Source of the DNA: Subtercola endophyticus
GTDB taxonomy: Bacteria; Actinomycetota; Actinomycetes; Actinomycetales; Microbacteriaceae
Reading direction: 5' to 3'
DNA length: 64,000 nt
NCBI RefSeq assembly: GCF_021044565.1
Contig: NZ_CP087997.1
Coordinates: 992,001-1,056,000, forward strand
Shown: positions 61,291 through 64,000 of the stretch, piece after piece
How the letters are laid out: each line of letters opens with the position of its first letter
How positions within the stretch are numbered: position 1 is the stretch's first letter
The notes under the pieces: model-generated
The model's input: only the letters and a program-made list of their open reading frames with translations
Databases searched by the model: none
What the model was told of the DNA's origin: nothing
Made by a program: the position numbers and the translations under genes

Positions 61291-62685
61291 GTGATGAACG
61301 GTGCTGTTGCTCTTCCCCTCGACCTGCCCGAACTCTCGTTTACCGCATCGGGTGATGCGCTGGTGCGGCGTTCGGTTCTTCCCAGTGGTATCCGAATTCT
61401 GAGCGAGCGGGTGCCCGGCTCCCGCAGTTCGACGGTCGGCTTCTGGGTGGCGGTCGGTTCGCGTGACGAGCTCAGTGCGCTCGGCACGACCCCGTCGCGC
61501 TACGGTTCCACGCACTTTCTCGAGCATCTGCTGTTCAAGGGCACGCCGAGCCGCACCGCGCTCGACATCGCCGTCTCGTTCGACCAGGTCGGCGGTGAGC
61601 ACAACGCTCTCACCGGCAAGGAATACACCTGCTACTACGCGAAGGTGCAAGACCGCGACCTGCCGATGGCTGTGTCGGTGCTCGCCGATATGTTCACTTC
61701 TTCTGTGCTCGACGCGGCCGAATTCGAGAACGAGCGCGGGGTCATTCTCGAAGAGCTCGCGATGGCCGACGACGACCCCAACGATGTAGTGGGCGAGAGG
61801 CTGTTCGAGGCCGTGCTGGGCGATCATCCGCTCGGCCGCCCTGTGGGCGGCAGCGCCGACACGATCAAAGCCGTGACGCGTGACGCCGTGTGGCAGCACT
61901 ACGGCGCCAACTATCGCCCGCAAGACCTCGTGGTGACCGTGGCCGGTGCCGTCGACCACGACGAGCTGGTGGCGCAGGTCACGGCTGCGGTGGCGAGTGC
62001 CGGCTGGGATCTGACCGCGCTCTCCCGCCCCGTCGAACGGCGCACGGCAGCGCTGGCCGAGGTGAGACGCGGCGAGGCGTTGTCGCTGACCCGGCGCCCG
62101 AACGAGCAAGCCGTCGTCATGCTGGGCTACCCCGGCTTCGCCGCGGCGGATGATCGGCGATCGGCTCTCGGAGTGCTCAACTCGGTGCTGGGCGGCGGCA
62201 TGTCATCGCGCCTGTTCCAAGAGGTGCGCGAGAAGCGCGGGCTGGCGTACTCCGTGTACTCGTTCGCCTCGGGCTACTCGGATGCGGGGGTGTTCGGCAT
62301 GTACGCCGGCTGCTCACCGAAGAACGCCGGCACCGTGGCTGAGCTGCTGCTGGGCGAGTTCGGCCGGCTCGCCGCCGACGGAATCACCGACGGCGAATTG
62401 GCTCGCGCCCGCGGGCAGCTCTCGGGTTCCGCAGCCCTCGCGCTCGAAGACTCCGACACGCGCATGTCGCGGCTGGGCCGCTCCGAGCTCACGACGGGGG
62501 AGTTCACCGACCTCGACGAGGCCCTGCGCCGGCTCGACGAGGTCACCCCGGCCGACGTACGCGCTCTTGCCGCCGAACTCGCCGGGCGCGCCCTCTCGGT
62601 GGCAGCCGTCGGCGCCCTCGACGCCGAGGTATTCGCCGGGCTCGTCGAGACCGATGAACCCGAACCGCTGAAGGCAGTGTCATGA
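61291..62685 (+). CDS. M16-family zinc peptidase (pitrilysin-like)
   Basis: A 464-residue processing peptidase. The inverted zinc motif HxxEH is H75-F-L-E78-H79 (STHFLEHLLFKG), and the third ligand glutamate lies in ENERGVILEE. The second M16 half begins near residue 190 and carries the GGGMSSRLFQEVREKRGLAYSV signature. The gene usually follows pnp in actinobacteria, with dapB after it, as here. Start GTG 61291 or ATG 61294. The next gene overlaps by 4 bp (ATGA). Confidence 0.93.
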   Translation: MMNGAVALPLDLPELSFTASGDALVRRSVLPSGIRILSERVPGSRSSTVGFWVAVGSRDELSALGTTPSRYGSTHFLEHLLFKGTPSRTALDIAVSFDQVGGEHNALTGKEYTCYYAKVQDRDLPMAVSVLADMFTSSVLDAAEFENERGVILEELAMADDDPNDVVGERLFEAVLGDHPLGRPVGGSADTIKAVTRDAVWQHYGANYRPQDLVVTVAGAVDHDELVAQVTAAVASAGWDLTALSRPVERRTAALAEVRRGEALSLTRRPNEQAVVMLGYPGFAAADDRRSALGVLNSVLGGGMSSRLFQEVREKRGLAYSVYSFASGYSDAGVFGMYAGCSPKNAGTVAELLLGEFGRLAADGITDGELARARGQLSGSAALALEDSDTRMSRLGRSELTTGEFTDLDEALRRLDEVTPADVRALAAELAGRALSVAAVGALDAEVFAGLVETDEPEPLKAVS

Positions 62686-63290
62686 CCATGGGCCACGTTC
62701 TCTACCTGGTGCGCCACGGCGAACAGGTCGACGCCGAGTACGGCGTGAGCGACGGTCCGTTGTCGCCGCGCGGTGAACGGCAGTCACGGCTGATCGCCGA
62801 CCGGCTCGGCGGAGTGCCGTTCAACAACGTCTGGCATTCGCCGCTGCAGCGCGCCGCCGAGACCGCCGCGATCATGGCCAAACAGCTGCCGGCGCTCGAC
62901 CCCAAGCCGACACCGCTGCTGTTCGACTGTGTGCCCACCGAGTACTCGCCCGAGATGCCGCACGCCTTCGAGCCGTTCTTCAATGCGGTCACTGAAGAAG
63001 AAGTCGATGCAGGGCGCGCCCAGATGTCCGACGCCGTGGCCGAGTTTCTCACCCCGTCACGCGAAACCACGCACGACCTGCTCATCACGCACAACTTTGT
63101 CATCGGCTGGTTCGTTCGTGAGGCGCTCAGCGCACCCGGCTGGCGCTGGGTGGGCATCAACCAGGCCAATTGCGGGCTCACGATCATCCGGTACCGAAGC
63201 GGGCGCGTGCCCGAACTGGTGACGCACAACGATCTGGGGCACCTGCCTGTCGAACTGCGCACCGGTCTCGCCGACGCGCAGCCGTACTGA
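62682..63290 (+). CDS. Histidine phosphatase family protein
   Basis: A 202-residue phosphoglycerate-mutase-like phosphatase. The phosphohistidine motif is LVRHGEQ (R11-H12-G13), and the second histidine is in LLITHNFVIGWF. The acidic residue in FEPFFNAV..EEVDAG and the SPLQRAAETA arginine complete the pocket. Substrate unknown. It is coupled to the M16 gene by a 4-bp overlap; the GNAT gene follows 8 bp downstream. Confidence 0.92.
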   Translation: MTMGHVLYLVRHGEQVDAEYGVSDGPLSPRGERQSRLIADRLGGVPFNNVWHSPLQRAAETAAIMAKQLPALDPKPTPLLFDCVPTEYSPEMPHAFEPFFNAVTEEEVDAGRAQMSDAVAEFLTPSRETTHDLLITHNFVIGWFVREALSAPGWRWVGINQANCGLTIIRYRSGRVPELVTHNDLGHLPVELRTGLADAQPY

Positions 63291-63298
63291 GGCGCACG

Positions 63299-63772
63299 GT
63301 GAGACTGCGCGAGACAGCGGTGACGTCGCCTGACGCTGTGCGGCTGCTGACCGAGTACTTCGAGAGCCGTGAGCTAGGGTTTCCGACGAATCAAGGCGCC
63401 TACAAGGTGACGTTTCCGCCGCCGGAGCATTTTGTGCCCCCGGCCGGAGTGTTCGTCGTGATCGATTCTGACGAGGGCGTGCCGGTCGGCTGCGGCGGTA
63501 TTCGGCGCATCGCGGCGAGCGAGCTCGGGCTCGTGCGCTACGAGGTGAAGCACGTCTGGGTGGAGCCCGAATACCGGGGGCACGGCTGGGCGGCAGCGCT
63601 GATGGCCGACCTCGAAGCACGAGCCAGCGCCTTCGGGGCCGACGAAGTGGTGCTCGACACGAATGCGAGCCTCGAGGCAGCCGCGCGTCTCTACGCGCGA
63701 TCGGGGTACCGCCCGATCGAGCCTTACAACGACAACCCGAACGCGACGAACTGGTACGCGAAAACGCTCTGA
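63299..63772 (+). CDS. GNAT-family N-acetyltransferase
   Basis: A 157-residue acetyl-CoA-dependent acetyltransferase. The CoA-binding motif is EYRGHGWAAALM (about residues 90-101), and the C-terminal LDTNASLEAAARLYARSGYRPI segment is typical of GNAT enzymes. The acceptor is unknown. GTG at 63299 is chosen, right after the phosphatase gene, because an earlier start would overlap that gene extensively. Confidence 0.88.
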   Translation: MRLRETAVTSPDAVRLLTEYFESRELGFPTNQGAYKVTFPPPEHFVPPAGVFVVIDSDEGVPVGCGGIRRIAASELGLVRYEVKHVWVEPEYRGHGWAAALMADLEARASAFGADEVVLDTNASLEAAARLYARSGYRPIEPYNDNPNATNWYAKTL

Positions 63773-63808
63773 GGTCGCACGTGGGGCAGGCGATCAGCTG
63801 GCTCTTGA

Positions 63809-63814
63809 TAGATT
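63809..63814 (+). promoter_or_regulatory. Candidate leaderless -10 box (dapB)
   Basis: TAGATT lies 7 nt before the ATG at 63822. Confidence 0.5.
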
Positions 63815-63821
63815 GGCAGGC

Positions 63822-64000
63822 ATGAGTACGAAGGTCGCCATTGTTGGGGCATCAGGCAAGATGGGCCGGCTGGTGAGCGGCATCGTCGCCGAGCACCCCG
63901 AGTTCGAGGTGTACGCCGAACTCGGTTCGGGCAGTGAACTCTTCGAGATGAACGGCGCCGATCTGGTGGTCGACGTCACCGTTCCCGGGGCGAGCCAGAG
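63822..64000 (+). CDS. dapB: 4-hydroxy-tetrahydrodipicolinate reductase, N-terminal part (partial at window end)
   Basis: The first 59 codons of DapB, which reduces hydroxy-tetrahydrodipicolinate with NAD(P)H in lysine and diaminopimelate synthesis. The start MSTKVAIVGASGKMGRLV contains the nucleotide-binding glycine motif, and VVDVTVPGASQ matches the next conserved strand (DFT/DVT). The gene runs past the window end. Its position after the M16 block is usual for the group. Confidence 0.93.
   Translation, partial: MSTKVAIVGASGKMGRLVSGIVAEHPEFEVYAELGSGSELFEMNGADLVVDVTVPGASQ

Noticed and set aside
1..64000. Prophage, integrative element or island
   Set aside because: No integrase, transposase, tRNA end or clear composition break was seen; the genes look like ordinary chromosome apart from the HNH region.

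Overview
The window is a 64 kb piece of a high-GC actinobacterial chromosome, most likely from the family Microbacteriaceae. The reasons are the GC-rich third codon positions, a DUF222/HNH endonuclease gene, the block rpsO - pnp - M16 peptidase - dapB, and many starts that look leaderless (a TANNNT -10 box 5-7 nt before the start codon with no ribosome-binding site). I cannot fix the genus. No rRNA, tRNA, CRISPR array, insertion sequence or prophage was seen. The window opens inside ribF and ends inside dapB.

Layout. 1-5070: ribF end, an MFS carrier, then deoC with a full and a truncated aldehyde dehydrogenase (deoxyribose catabolism). 5067-6223: a spermidine-synthase-like gene and a convergent 11-codon ORF, both behind near-identical palindromes. 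6.3-13.7 kb: an SDR/DUF2867 oxidoreductase, a GDSL esterase, a divergent pair of citrate synthases (one with a DNA-binding domain), pseudouridine salvage (psuG, psuK), and a small membrane protein that appears to share an 18-bp bidirectional promoter with psuG. 13.9-17.7 kb: a SNF2-type helicase overlapped by a Stealth-family sugar-phosphate transferase. 17.7-27 kb: a phosphoesterase, CorA, a FAD/Rieske oxidoreductase, a lone maltokinase, oligopeptidase B and a CYTH-CHAD protein. 27-37 kb: a long hairpin, the HNH gene, an acidic small protein, a potassium channel, an APC permease, a degenerate hydrolase, a Na+/H+ antiporter and an MFS exporter. 37-48 kb: a Gfo/Idh dehydrogenase, an NmrA-like reductase, a carboxylesterase, an ALDH3-type dehydrogenase, aspA, YihY, DUF6328, a HelD/HelR-type helicase and an FKBP isomerase. 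48-56.5 kb: an MFS exporter, a thioesterase, two crcB genes, and a tightly coupled redox operon (Ser/Gly-rich secreted protein, ApbE, ferric-reductase-like cytochrome, NuoF-like flavoprotein, 3Fe-4S ferredoxin) facing an EAL-domain gene. 56.6-64 kb: rpsO, a membrane protein, pnp, a quinone-reductase-like gene, M16 peptidase, histidine phosphatase, GNAT and dapB.

Four points deserve most attention. First, the decamer CGGATGCCCG/CGGGCATCCG occurs 22 times, in several reading frames and both orientations, far above chance. Second, the redox operon at 51593-55203 looks like an electron-transfer chain whose expected FMN-binding carrier is replaced by a bare Ser/Gly-rich exported protein. Third, two matching operators flank the spermidine-synthase-like gene, one of them driving an 11-residue peptide with a strong ribosome-binding site. 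Fourth, the 18-bp intergenic region between psuG and its divergent neighbour holds overlapping symmetric -10 boxes. Short tandem repeats with 15-19 bp units recur at gene ends and linkers throughout.
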